Part shown: positions 35,903 through 48,800 of the stretch, in pieces
Layout of the letters: each line of letters begins with the position of its first letter
How positions within the stretch are numbered: the stretch's first letter is position 1
Assembly: GCA_964017195.1 (NCBI GenBank)
Contig: OZ024894.1
Coordinates: forward strand, 2,432,260-2,496,259
Direction: 5' to 3'
Source of the DNA: Siderastrea radians
Taxonomy: Eukaryota; Cnidaria; Anthozoa; Scleractinia; Rhizangiidae
DNA: 64,000 nucleotides
The notes under the pieces: model-generated
Databases searched by the model: none
Seen by the model: the letters and a program-made list of their open reading frames with translations, nothing else
Told to the model about the DNA's origin: nothing
Made by a program: the position numbers and the translations under genes

Positions 35903-36401
35903 TTATCTGTGCGTGAACAGACAAGTGAATTTTTTCAATTAAAAAAAACAAAAAAACAAAAAAACAAACAAAGGTGCACCCGGACATATTTCCCGTTAGA
36001 GAGAGTAAAAATACTCTCTGAACGATACCATCTATCCAGTTTAATTTTTCTTAACTCATTGAGTGTGTTCCTCGGTTGGGTTTTGCTCGAAAATTGTGTA
36101 GCACTTTCTTAAATACACCGAATAGTGTAACAGGATATGAAAAGTCTTTAAATTTTCCAAGGAAAAATGCTCCTTTTCGTAAAAAACAAGACCTGGCCCA
36201 TTAACAACCCTCCTCCTCTTCTAAATTGAGGTAACCTTCCATCAATTACAGTTACGATTTTATAAATCTGAATGGATGGATGAAACGTTACATAGAGTGT
36301 CTTACTTAAGAATAAAACCAGCCACCATCCGACTCAATGATCATTCAATCACTGGATTGCAAAAAATCCATTAACACAAAGCAGGAGTTTTAAGGACAAT
36401 A

Positions 36402-37126
36402 TCATATAAAAACAAGTGAACATGCCTTTGACTTTACAGCAGATGACGTGTCCGATGAGCTGCTCGACGGCAGGGCTCCCTCAAGTGGTGCCTCCTTGGA
36501 AACACGACTAACATCCCCTGGATTAAATTCCGCAGAAACTTCTGCAGCTACTACCACAACATGACGCACCGAAGAGGACGAACCTCCTTCTGGGGTAAAA
36601 TCAGCTTCCTCGTTTTCACGGATCAGTTCTTCAAAATGAGGATCAGTTTCCTCGGGTACTTTATCGTATATGTGATTTGTGATCTCATCTTCTGAGTTTG
36701 CAACGTTCGTTCCTTCCTTGGTCTCCTCTTGGGTTAATTCGCTCGCTTTTGTTTTCTTTTTTTGTGGCTTAAAAGAACTCCAAGTGGATTGTCCCTCTGG
36801 GACAACTTCTGCAGCTACTACCGCAACATGATGCGCCAAAGAGGATGAATATCTTTCTGGAGTAAGACCAGCTTCCTCGCTTTCACGGATCAGTTCTTCA
36901 AAACGAGGATCATTTTCCTCGGGTACTTTATCGTAGATGTGATGTGTCATCCCATCTACTGGGTTTGTGACGTTTGTACCTTCCTTGGGCTCTCCTTGGG
37001 TTAATTCCCATGCTTTTGTTCTCTTTTTTTGTGGCTTGAAGGAACTCCAAGTGGATTTTCCCTCTGTACATTCTTCTGAGTCAGGCAAAGCGGCAGGGTA
37101 GTCATCGACGGGTAACGTTCTTTCAT
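36402..37126 (-). CDS. Receptor exon 22: terminal exon with tandem tail repeat
   Basis: Encodes the last 241 residues to a TGA at 36402-36404. It is dominated by two head-to-tail 89-residue repeats (37064-36798 and 36797-36531) with no gaps and roughly 65 of 89 identical positions. Each carries STWSSFKPQKK, KEGTNV, HIYDKVPEE and FEELIRE. A serine cluster follows. The final VKSKACSLVFI begins with GTAAAG, a possible internal donor in phase 0. Confidence 0.88.
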
Positions 37127-40100
37127 CTATTAAAGAAGAAGAAGAAGGTAAAGAAGAAGATAAAGAAAAAGATAAAGAAGAAGAAATGTGTGCATTAGAT
37201 TTCAGTTTCCATTTTGTTTAACTCTGGTTTTCCCTGCAACTACATGGGGCAGCTGCAAATGAGAATGTCACACGCTATGACGTGCATTACGTACTTACCG
37301 CTTTCTGATGACAGCAAGCTATTTGTTGCTTCTGGAGTCTCTCCAAGACTTATTATTGGACTCGGTGAATGTTCCTCCGTTGACGTAGTCGGTAGTGTTG
37401 ACACGATGTGGTCCCCTTCACTTGAAACGTAGCCCATCATTTCATAATCTTTCTGAGCTCTGTTCAATCGCTTCTTCGGTGCTGAAACTATACAGTTAAA
37501 TTAGAATCAAGACTTTTCATGTGGGAAAGAGAGAAGAAAATACAACTGCGCAGCATTTCAGTGTACTATAGCCACGGGTTGAGCTCCAGTCGATGATTTC
37601 CAATTAAGGTCCCAGGCCCCTAATGTTGAAGCAGCTTCTTCCTTTTTGACCTTCATAAGGCTAAGAAACTTTCGAGGAAAATGAAATACTTTACCTGGCC
37701 CATGAACAACGTGGTGAGTTTTCAGACTGGAAAATGGTCCGCTTCTGGGACTCGATGACACGAACCCCGTGCTGCTTTTGTCTCGTCTTCGTTTTATGGC
37801 GTCTTTAATCTTGTGGATCGAAAAAGATATTCAAGTTATTGGACATAAAAGTGGTGAAGGCAGCCCCTGGATCGATATCAAGAGAAAATTTAATTGCTGA
37901 TTAAAAAATCCAGTCGAATATGAGAACTTGCATAACTAACGAGGGTGGCGTAGCCTGCGTGGCTGTCGAAAGTGTTCGTGTGACGGCAAATTTTGAGTTA
38001 GGAGCCACCGGCCTAAGTCATATTAACGAGGAAACACTATAAGAAAAGAAAGTTGGTGGGATAAATGGGGTTTAATTGGTTTAATTTTCAGATAAGGCCC
38101 CGGCAAAACCGACTCAACATTTTGATTCAACACCGCTCAACATTGTTGAATCAGCCATGTCGAACGCGTTTGGCCACCGTTCTGAATGATGTTGAATGAC
38201 GCTGAATTGTGTTGAACAAAGCTTGGCTGATCGCCTTAAAACAATCTTACAACGAAGCTGTATTCAATGATGAAGATGAAGCTGTTTTCAATGATGCCGT
38301 TTGAGCGAGGTCGTAAGGACAGTGCCTCCTCTTCTTACCGCGCACACGTTCTGCGCATCTCGGGTCTGGTCCGAGATATTTAAGTTTCTTCAGGAATTTA
38401 CCTTCTAATACAACCACGGTATTTTTGAGCGGTTAATGGCTATGTGAAAAAAGTAGGTCATAGCAAGGGCTATCAGAATCCAAAAGAAAATTGGGGGTAA
38501 CCACGCATTTTTCACAGACAATTGTGGTTAAATTAAGAGAAATTGCCATGAATTCTTTGTATTTTTTAGCTTTATTAGATCATGGTTGCTAAATTATCTC
38601 TGAAAAATTCGTGGTTACCCACATTTTTCTTTTAAGATTCCAACAACCCTTGCTAAGATCTATCTTTCCCCAAAGTCATAACCGTCGTTATGAAGCGAAA
38701 ATATCTAAGCTTTTATTTGAGCGAAAAACAAACCGTGGTCGTGGTTAACCGGGGGTTTTAAGGAAGAGTTTCAGTTAATTTGACGTAATCAAATAATTTT
38801 TCAATTATTTAAATCTTCTCACCTGTTTGTTAAGCGCACAATGGAATATAAAGATCACCAGCCCTTGAAGAGAGTTAAAGATGGCGAATGTGTACTTAAA
38901 CACGATGGTTTCTAAATTGATGCTCAAAAGCCCAAACAGCCAAGTGATTCCAAGCAAAGGAAGGAGGACCGCAGAAGCTTTGACTCCAGCTTTCACTTTC
39001 TCAATCTGTGTCTTGTCGTGCATGGACACTGTCCCCATCATTTGTCGCAGCACCAAAACGAACACCATAATATTTATCTGTGAACACGAACGAACAACTT
39101 GTCCTTTTCAGTTGATCCTTATATTGCCTTTTTCAACATCTGTTGTCTCATTTGAAACTATTTTAATAGACAACATTTTTCCAAACCTCTTATTAGGGTT
39201 ACAGGTTGCTCTAATTACTTTTTGTCAGACCACTAACTAACAAAAAAAGAGTTCGATGCGTGGATATTGGCGTGGATATTTTGGGGTGCTCCCATTGGTC
39301 AAAAAAATCAGTCACGTGACGCGATAGTGTCTCTCTTCAGCGAGCGCCTATCAGGGCATAGTGCTCGTTTCTGGCAATTTTCGCTCAAAATTTAGCGTTG
39401 TACAATAAAAACAATAGAGTCCTTCTGTCTCAGGCCCTATGTGTGATAGGTTCCCTCGGAAGTTTTATGTTCAAACTTCACATAGCCCCTCTAACTACGT
39501 TCTCGGAGCAATATTTGTTGTGAACATCAAATTTCCTCTGGCAACCTATCACACGATAGTGCCTTCGATAGACGAACTCTATTGTTTAGTTAGTATATAT
39601 CAAACCAGTGAATAGCGTTTTCCCCGCGCTCTCATTGGATACTCAAGCTAGGAATAGTATCTGCTATCAGATCCATTTGTTCGTTTTTTTGGTCAATTCT
39701 GGTCATTTTTCGCTCGTTCGTTGGTTTGTGTATTCATTTGCTGCATTCAGACGGCTAAAGCATACGTGGTAATAAGTTAGAAAAGAGGTTGAAAAACGTT
39801 TCACTCACCAAAATAACGAGAATTGCTGGTCCAATAAAAGCCCAAATCAGACCACTCTTAACATCAAGCCAGCAAGCGTCTTTGTCACCGTAGCCGTCTG
39901 CTTGAGTGACAGCCAGTGATATGGCAACCACGATGGCTGGGAATCCTAGAGAAGTGTGATAAATGAAGCAACGCTAAACAAACAGGTTTAATCGATCAAT
40001 CTGCTTGTCTGTCAATTTTGAGTTGTACAAATCATGCGCTGATGCAGGTGCGACTATATGACCCGGGTCATTAGTAGTTTACGTACAGGAATCTTTAAAA

Positions 40101-43100
40101 AAAGAATAACGAAATCATCCCACCGCCCCCTCAGAAGGGGAATTCCACTGAAAACGAATGCCTTCTTTTCATCCTAACCGCTTTTAGGAGCAGATATAGT
40201 CGAATGGTTAGGGCTTGGAATCCGACGGTTCCGAGTTCCACCATGACGGTTATCAGGTTTCCGTGCAAAAAGCTGAGTTCCATTCTACGTGCAAACTAAC
40301 TGGAGTGGGTAATTGATTACAAGTACACAATAAACAAACCGTTTACCTTTCCTCATTTACCAAACGTTTTACTTTTGGTATGGATTTATCTAACTTCTTC
40401 AGTATGCACAAATTTACAGAGTTAACCTACCCCATCCAAATATGTAAAAGTACTTGACTTTTTCTCCAGCGCCGCCTCCGAACACTTTCACAAGTAAAAT
40501 GTAATGCAGCACTCCCTCGCACAGCATCCACGAGAACAAGGCTAGTAAGGAGTAATGCAGTAAAGCCGCTACCACAGGGCACCCCGTCTAAAGTCAGATA
40601 AACGTTAACTAGTAAAGGACACCCTGCTTAAAGGCTAATATTTATATGTCGGGAAAACTGGCCCAGAAGGTCGGGGATTTCTCTGTTTCCCGACCGGTTC
40701 AGATTTTGCCGATCTATCGGAAAACCCGTCGGAGTCGCTTTATCGCCAATTACGGATGGCAAGTTGATTTGTGAGGGGAGACCTGGAGCCAAGCAATTAA
40801 GAGGATTGGTAACGAGCTAAAACTATCGCCGACGTCCCCGACAATACAAATACGAGTTTTCATGTCGAGAATGATCGCTGACCATCTCAGAAATCAGGGA
40901 CGCGTCGAGAAAATAGAAAGGCTTCCGATTTTCCCGATTTGTTTCCGACCATCCCAGAAGATTGGGGATGCTACGATTTCGAGTTTTCATTAGTCGGCAA
41001 ACACTGGGACCGTCGGCCGGGAATCCCCGATCGCCGGTCTGGGATTTTCCCGACATATGAAAATCACAGAATACAGAATTGTTAACTTTTTAATTCTAAA
41101 CTACAGAGAAAACAAACAATAAAAAACGACATTAACCGTTATTTGTATGGGTGCGATTATGAAATCGCTTACAAAGTAAAACGGTGGAGTTGCCTCCGAT
41201 ATTAAATGCAAACGCTTGCCTATTGTGCTTCCCTAATTTCACGTCATTTGCTTCAAAACCTTAAGGTTTCATAGGGTCATGATATGGGATCATTTAACAG
41301 CGAGCATAATCGAATAATCTTCGCTATAGTGCTCTTTGTTGCGGTTTGTTGTTTGGCTGATCAACGAACTAATAAAGGACGCGATTTCGTTACGTTTGTG
41401 CATTTTTCAGCAAGGCTACTACTGAAGAGGTAATAGTAAGGTGATGCTATACACAGTGTGTCTTTCAAGATCCCTTGGATGGCCTTAAGCGAGAGTTTTG
41501 CGTGGGGCAAATGTTACCTTTATTCTTCCCTTCCGCATCATGCCCCGTATTTCATTTTATTCCCTGTTCTCTTGTCCTTGCTCCCCACCCCCCCACCCCT
41601 CTTTCTGTCATATTCCATCGGTTCTCAAGGAACGCCGGAATTATGTAACAACACAGTGTTTAAAATTTGTTGTCTAAGGTACAATGCATAATGGTTTGTC
41701 CGTACCTTATTTCTCGCAAACCCTTCGAATATAGCAAGAGCACAGGTAGCTGCAATGGCAGCACATAAGTTAAGCAGCACTTTAGCCCTTGGACTCTTTA
41801 GCACTCTCCAGAAAAACAGAGTCACAGCTATGGTAATGAGTACAGCGAGGAGCGAAATGGAACATCCAACTATTGAGATTATTTCCAGGGCTTCTTTGTG
41901 AACCTGTTTTCCGTTTTCCTGTAAAACAAAAAGGAAAATGCAAAATTTGAGACGAAGTTGATAAACATTGTGGATGAATGTTCCTTGGATCTATCGGTGA
42001 ACATTACGGTGCGCCTTCTTTCTGATTGCCTGACTTCGTGTTTTCATGGCGCACATATTTGACAGACATTCCTGTTCTAATTTTGGATACCTCTGGTGAA
42101 ATTCTCATTTTCCTGACTATAGTGGATCCCAAAACGGTTGCCTGATTGGCTGTGGTCACAGTCAGCAGCGTTTTTTCAGTTTCCCATTGTTATTCAATCC
42201 CCACTGGGATTTAACATCGTGAAAAATTAAATAGAAAATTATTAAAGGAATCACGATACTTATGGGCAACCTTGATTAAAACGTTTTACGTCCAGTTTTT
42301 GTTACTCGGATGAAAAGATAAATTCAATAGAATTTAGCCATGCTCGATAGCCAGGTTCACCGGTGAGTGTGGTTGTGGTCACATTTTGGTGTTTCTTCAG
42401 TTTTACTCCACTGATGTTTGCTTCTGTGTTACACTTCTCAACCATGCTACTGTGTAGTTTCTTATTTAGATTTTATTATCATTAAAATACCCGGAGGGTT
42501 TAACTAAGTGTGACCGTGCACAATCCTCAGTCCAAGGTCGCCTGCTCGCCCTTCCTTCTGAAGTGGGTGAGAGAAAACGACCTCCAACCAAACCGTCTGA
42601 AAACCAACCTAATAATATATCGGAATTTGAAAAATTTTTGACGTCATTGCATGTTGTTATGTCGATGTCGTTGAATTAGAGTAAGAGAGAACTTCTTATT
42701 AAATATGGCGGATTTTTATAATTTATGACGTCATTGTGTGGTATGATGTCGAAATCGTTTGAATTAAAGTAAGAGAGAGAACTTCTAATATGGCGGATTT
42801 TTGAGAATTTATGACGACATTGTTCTATGATGTCGAAATCGTTTGAAGTAGAGCACGACAGAAAACTTCTAATATGGCGGATTTTTTAAAAGTTATGACG
42901 TCATTGTGTGTTATGATGTCGAAAACATTTGAATTAGATAGGAGAAACAACTTAAGTAGAGAAAACTCAAAATCAGGTTGACAAAAAAAAATTTGCTACA
43001 AAGACTGTGACTTACAGATGGACCATATGGATCCATTAGTGCTGCGAAAATGGTAAGGTGATCACATTCGCACGTTGTCATGGTGACGTTGGATTCGCTA

Positions 43101-45021
43101 GGGACAAGCCTACAGCCGCTGGTATTCCATATCGCGGATTCTCCCGGCCGCCAGAATACGCACTTTCCTTGTAAAGTAAGGTTTGAAGAGGTGTTCGCCT
43201 TGAAGTTATAAACAAAACAAAACAGAAGTATAACTAAGCGTGAAAATATACAAGGTAAATAAAGAGTTCACCAAATTGTAACCTTTTTTGTCAAGAACGT
43301 TAAAAGTAGAACTAGAAGCAGCAACAACAACGAGTCCCAAAGCTAAAAAACAGTCTGAAAATGCTAAAAATCAACAACCGAACAATAACGACACGAACGG
43401 CATCTCATGAAAGTTTTTGATTTGTTTTTAATTAGGTTTATAGTTTTTAATTAGTTTTTAAAACTAATTAACTCGAACTAAGAACTAAGTCACTATGAAA
43501 AGTTTTAGGGACTTTGTACAACTTAGCCTGTTCCAGGCTCCGAGACAGTTGGGGAAAGAGCGAAGAGAAAACGAGGGCGAAAAAACGCGCGGGGGCTGGG
43601 GAGAGACAAGGCGGCGCCCCCTTTTTTCCCCTGGCTCCTGCGCGCGTATTATTTTCGCCTTCCCTTTCTGTTCGCGCGGACCCTACTATCTGAGAGCTTG
43701 CAACAGGCTAGGTACAACTGGATGAGCAAATACAGCGACTTGTTTTTGCCTAGACTATGAGAGGGGGGGGTAACCACTTTTACTTCCCTTTTTAAGTCTT
43801 TAAGTTGTACGTTTCATAACTTTTGTTCATGAGCATCAAAGGATACTACTCTCAATATTACTGATTTCTTCGCACACCAAGCCAAGGAACTAATTTCGTT
43901 AAAAATATGTTGTACGGGTGAAGGCAAAGTCACTTTCCTATACAACTTTATTAACTAGCTTTGAATTTGAACGGTCGATTTCAAACACCGAAACTCTCCA
44001 AGATATCTTCATATTCTCACGTGAAACTGATGATTTATTGGTAAACCTGAGCAAGCAAAAACATGTAGCCACTTTTGAATGACGTTTGAAGCTCAGGAGC
44101 TTCAGAATGGTTGTCATTTAAAATTTCGTCCAAAAGCTCGAAATACTTCACAGACCCTCACGGTTTGATTCGTAAGTGACAAGGTTAATAAATTCTTTTT
44201 GCGCATATACAGAAAACCGAAGTATCGGTTTTCCAGCAAAAAAAAACCACATGCCTGTTTGTTGTGTAATACGATCTTGACAGGATCGTCTAAAACTTCT
44301 GGGGGCCTGGGTATAACAGTGGAAGACGCGATAGTGGTACTGGCCGAGAGTGTCTTGTTGTCTTTGTCCTCACTTTCTTTTGAAAGTGACAAAACATCGC
44401 TTAACGTCAGGTAAACCAGGGTTACAACGCGAGAATCTTGGAATGAACTGAATACTTGATGAGGCAAATAGATGGAACTTTGGTTATAGGCAACCTTCAG
44501 GCCTTCAAATCCCGACTGAAAAAAAAAAAGAGGAAGGCAAAGTCAGAGTCCACAGAGAGTTCGCTTTCATTATTTTGTCAATTTTTTTTCTATTTTGTTA
44601 CATTGAACGTTTTCGATCAGTCGATATCTTCCAGAAAGAAGAAGCAAAATTTCCAAAAAAAACTTTTTCATACCGGAATTCCCCCTGGAATGCGATCAAT
44701 TCTCATCATCAGGTTCTTCGCTTGAACAAATTTCGATTTTGTCGACGCATTAAATGTGGCAGCGACTCCAAGTCCATATTCATCCATTGCTTTAACTAAG
44801 ATGTGACTCCTGCCTTTACCATCCTGCAAATTAAACACGTAAGAAATTTGAAATACTATTAACCCATCATACAAGCCAAGCCAGACAACCACTCCATATA
44901 AAAGAAATGGATATATGAAAAATGAATTGTCAGATTTTCATAACCAATTTCTTCAATAACCTATTACGTACCTACATGTAAGATGTTAACAATATTGTTT
45001 TTATAATCTGGCTCTATTGTC

Positions 45022-45089
<68 letters not shown>

Positions 45090-45176
45090 GTTGCAGAATT
45101 CACGACTGTATGCTAAAAGCTAAACTAGCTACACAGGGCGCATAGCGTAACCTGTGAGCCTTAGAGTAAAAAAATA

Positions 45177-45223
<47 letters not shown>

Positions 45224-45783
45224 ATGTTTGTAACTAAGAGGTACTTATGAAATAAAGAAACACTAAAATGTAAAATCTAAAATCTCAGCCATCCAGAAAC
45301 TAGATGAGATGACAGAGTTCTCTAGATTTGTCCATCCCTCAAGTGGCAACTTTGAAAGTTCAGGCAATGTTGAGTGTGCCTGACAGTACCGCCTTCTGCA
45401 TCTTCCTCAGCACCTCTCTACTCCTGCTCCCTACAATCTCGTGCATCGTAGTGTCCATCTCCCGTGACCACCCCCCAAGGGCATCTATGATGATGTTGTG
45501 CTGTTGCACCTCGTAACCTGGAAACTGCTGTTTCAATTCCCAGCACAGCGGGCCATACTTGAGGGTCTTCTCCTCGCTCTTCTTCTCTCTGTTGTTGACC
45601 CATGGACAGCTCATCTCTAGTGTGGTGACTTGCTTGTTCTTGTGATTGACGATGCGGGCGTCCACTCTGTTGGATCTCATCTCTTGATGTTCTGCAAACA
45701 TTGGCACATCCCAGTATGCCTGTACATCATCCAACTCGTATACAGGCTTGGGCTTGACCGGCGAGTACCAAGGTGGTATCTCA

Positions 45784-45826
<43 letters not shown>

Positions 45827-48800
45827 CCATCCCGTGACATTCATCTCTTATCCATTATCATCTTATCCATTATCATCTCTTATCCATTATTATAATTATT
45901 ATCCATCTCATTGTTATTATTATTATTATTTTATTTATTTATTTATTTATTTTTGGCTGTAAACTCATCCAAAAACTTTTAATTTTTAACAGCATGAAGG
46001 ACAAAACACTTGCTCGTCCGCTTTTTAGGATCATTTTCACCAAATTTCGGGTTTTTCGCAATTATTGAATTACCCATCTTAATTCTTAAACATGCTAACC
46101 TTTTTAATGTTTCCTGAGATGATAACGTGGACACACTCTTATTGTCATCATCACCGTCGTCTTCGGCGTCTTTATTGTCACCGTCTTCGTCGACATCGTC
46201 TCCGAGACATCTTTCCTTGAAGTTTAATCAGAGTAAATCCGATGATGACGATGATGAAAACTGCCACGACGCCGACGATGATGATGATGACAATGAGATT
46301 TCAATGTTGATTATGGTAGAACGTTCTGCTAACAAAGAAAAATGAACTTACTTTATCCAGTTCATTCCAAGTTCTGCTGTTCGTTGGTTCCAACAAATTA
46401 CTGGCCACTTGCGCATAATTTTCAAAATCTTTTGTTGAGCTTACATTGACTTTTTTGCCATTATATTTGGCCATTTTAACAAGTATATCCACCGCTATAA
46501 CCAAATCTCCCCCATAGATTTGTGGCGGCCTTGCTGAATCGTTCTGTAGTGGCTGAGAGGCGTTCGCCAACTGTGCGAGAACTTGTTGGGCGTTGAGGCG
46601 AGGCCGAAAACCTCCTATGATTGCTTCCGTCTAAACGGAAAAAGCAAATGGTGAAAGGATTAAAGTCAAAGATAACAGTAAAAGCCGGTATTATGATCAC
46701 ATCTATTTAAGAAACAGAAAACAGACTGCATAGAAAAACGAAAGTATCGCTGAGCATGCTTAGAGACCACTCTGCTAAATAATGATCTCCTTAGAGGACT
46801 TCTTGCGCGAAGACCAGTTGAAAAAACAAACAAATAAACACACAAACAAAACAAAACATAATCGTCAGTCAAAAGCAGAATTTTAATGTCTAGTGAACCA
46901 ATATCTTCCATGTGTGTGGTATTTCTTGACCCCGTGGGTTAGGTTTGTGAGCGTTTTGAGCTGTAATTGAAGATATGTTCAAGTCATTTGTTGCAAGGTA
47001 GCAAAAAGTATTCATTGGATATTCAGTAATAGCAATTGCAGCCCAATTACAACAAGCATTGACGGAGAATTACGAATTGCTTCCCTATTTTGGTTCACCC
47101 ATGTAGTTATCACAGACACACCAAGAAACAATTGTTATTTACGTACTGAATCACCCAGCTTGTTAAATTGTGCGGAGCTGCAGCTCGTGAAGTTCACGTT
47201 TTTCCACTTTCCATCCTTTGAACATTTACGAGACGCCATTCCTGGGAAGAAAACGTGAGAACAAGTAGATGGCTTCACATCGATTCTCATGCATGTCGAG
47301 AGTGGTTATTAACATTGGAACGCATTGCAATAAAAGAAGTTACACAGTAATGTAGCAAAGATAGACCGTTGACCAGAAGCAAATTATAGCTTTCAGTCCG
47401 CTTCCATAATGTTCTGCTTTGATGGTGAATGAATGAATGAATGAATGAATGAATGAATGAATGAATGAATGAATGAATGAATGAATGAATGAATGAATGA
47501 ATGAATGAAGGAAGGAAGGAAGGAAGGAAGGAAGGAAGGAAGGAAGGAAGGAAGGAAGGAAGGAAGGAAGGGAGGGAGGGAGGACGAAGGAACGAACGAA
47601 TGCGATCGAAAAAATATATGTCTGGCCATAGCTTTCATAGTAATCATGCATCTTTATTTAATCAAGAATGGTATACAGAAGGGCCACTTCGCTTCCATTC
47701 TTTTCATATTCTTGTTTGACATACCTCTGGCACCTTTTGGACACGGTTTCACGTCCATCCCTCCTTCCGCAGTAACTGACCATGAGACTCCGTCTAACTT
47801 TTCTTCCGGGCACTTTGGCACATCTGAGGTAAATTACATGTAGTACAACATTTCAGCAACACACAGAAAAAACGGCTAATTAGGCTCATGTATCTTGGAT
47901 TGGAACCATTTAGTTCGGCCAAAGATTTCCGACTTTTGCGGGCGGCTCACAGATATCTTGGATGACTTCGGCCCCTGTTCCCAGGTACACTTGTTTGTAA
48001 ACAGACGTCTTTTGCTGCCAATTAGACTTTCACAAACACATCTGCCGTCTTAACCGAATCTGCCACTCCTCAATTGCTATACCTGGTTAATGTTAACTTG
48101 CAAAAAGTTAGTTTTTCGAAATCTAGACAAAAGCTAACAAACAATATATTTCAGAGCCATATCTCTAGTCAAGTCTTGGTCAATAGCTTGAACTGGAAGT
48201 TCTTCATCTTCTGACACAAAAGTTTGAACTCGGCATTACAGTGTAGTGTAAAAGTGGTCTTAAGACTACTATACAAAGTACGTTTCTTCACTGTGAATTA
48301 ATGATCTTACCTGCACTGACAATAATCAGTTCTGCCACTTTGCTTCTGACGAGATAACTTCCATCCCTCATTTCACAAACGAATTTTCTCACATATCTTT
48401 TTCTCCCCCTTGGGATTTTCAGGTCAGTTATAGTGTTGCTTATCCTCTGGTCGGATACATTAGCAGCTTCGTTGGTTACTTCTACTAAAGCCATGCCGAT
48501 TTGATTCCAGTAGCTACTGCTACTACTCATTTCACAGCTGAACTTTGCCTGGTCACCTGCAATTAATTTAAACATGTTATAATCCTGGTTATGATGAAAG
48601 AAAGCTGGTAAATGTTGAAGCTCGGAAAAAAAGAAAGTTGAAATATTCAGTTTGCCGCGTCAGTGGATGAAGAATTTCCAGTTCAAGGTATTGACCAAAA
48701 TTTGACTAGAGATATGGCTCTGGGCCCAGTTGTTAAAGGCAAGATTAAGCTAACCCAGGATTAGGGACAATTGTGAATGCCACCAAACGATACGGATTAG

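Noticed and set aside
45360..45830. Poly-Asn protein start
   Set aside because: The Asn run is the ATT microsatellite; only the downstream part resembles a real domain.
47340..47843. Open frames of IHSF or KEGR repeats
   Set aside because: They are translations of the TGAA/GGAA microsatellite in all frames.
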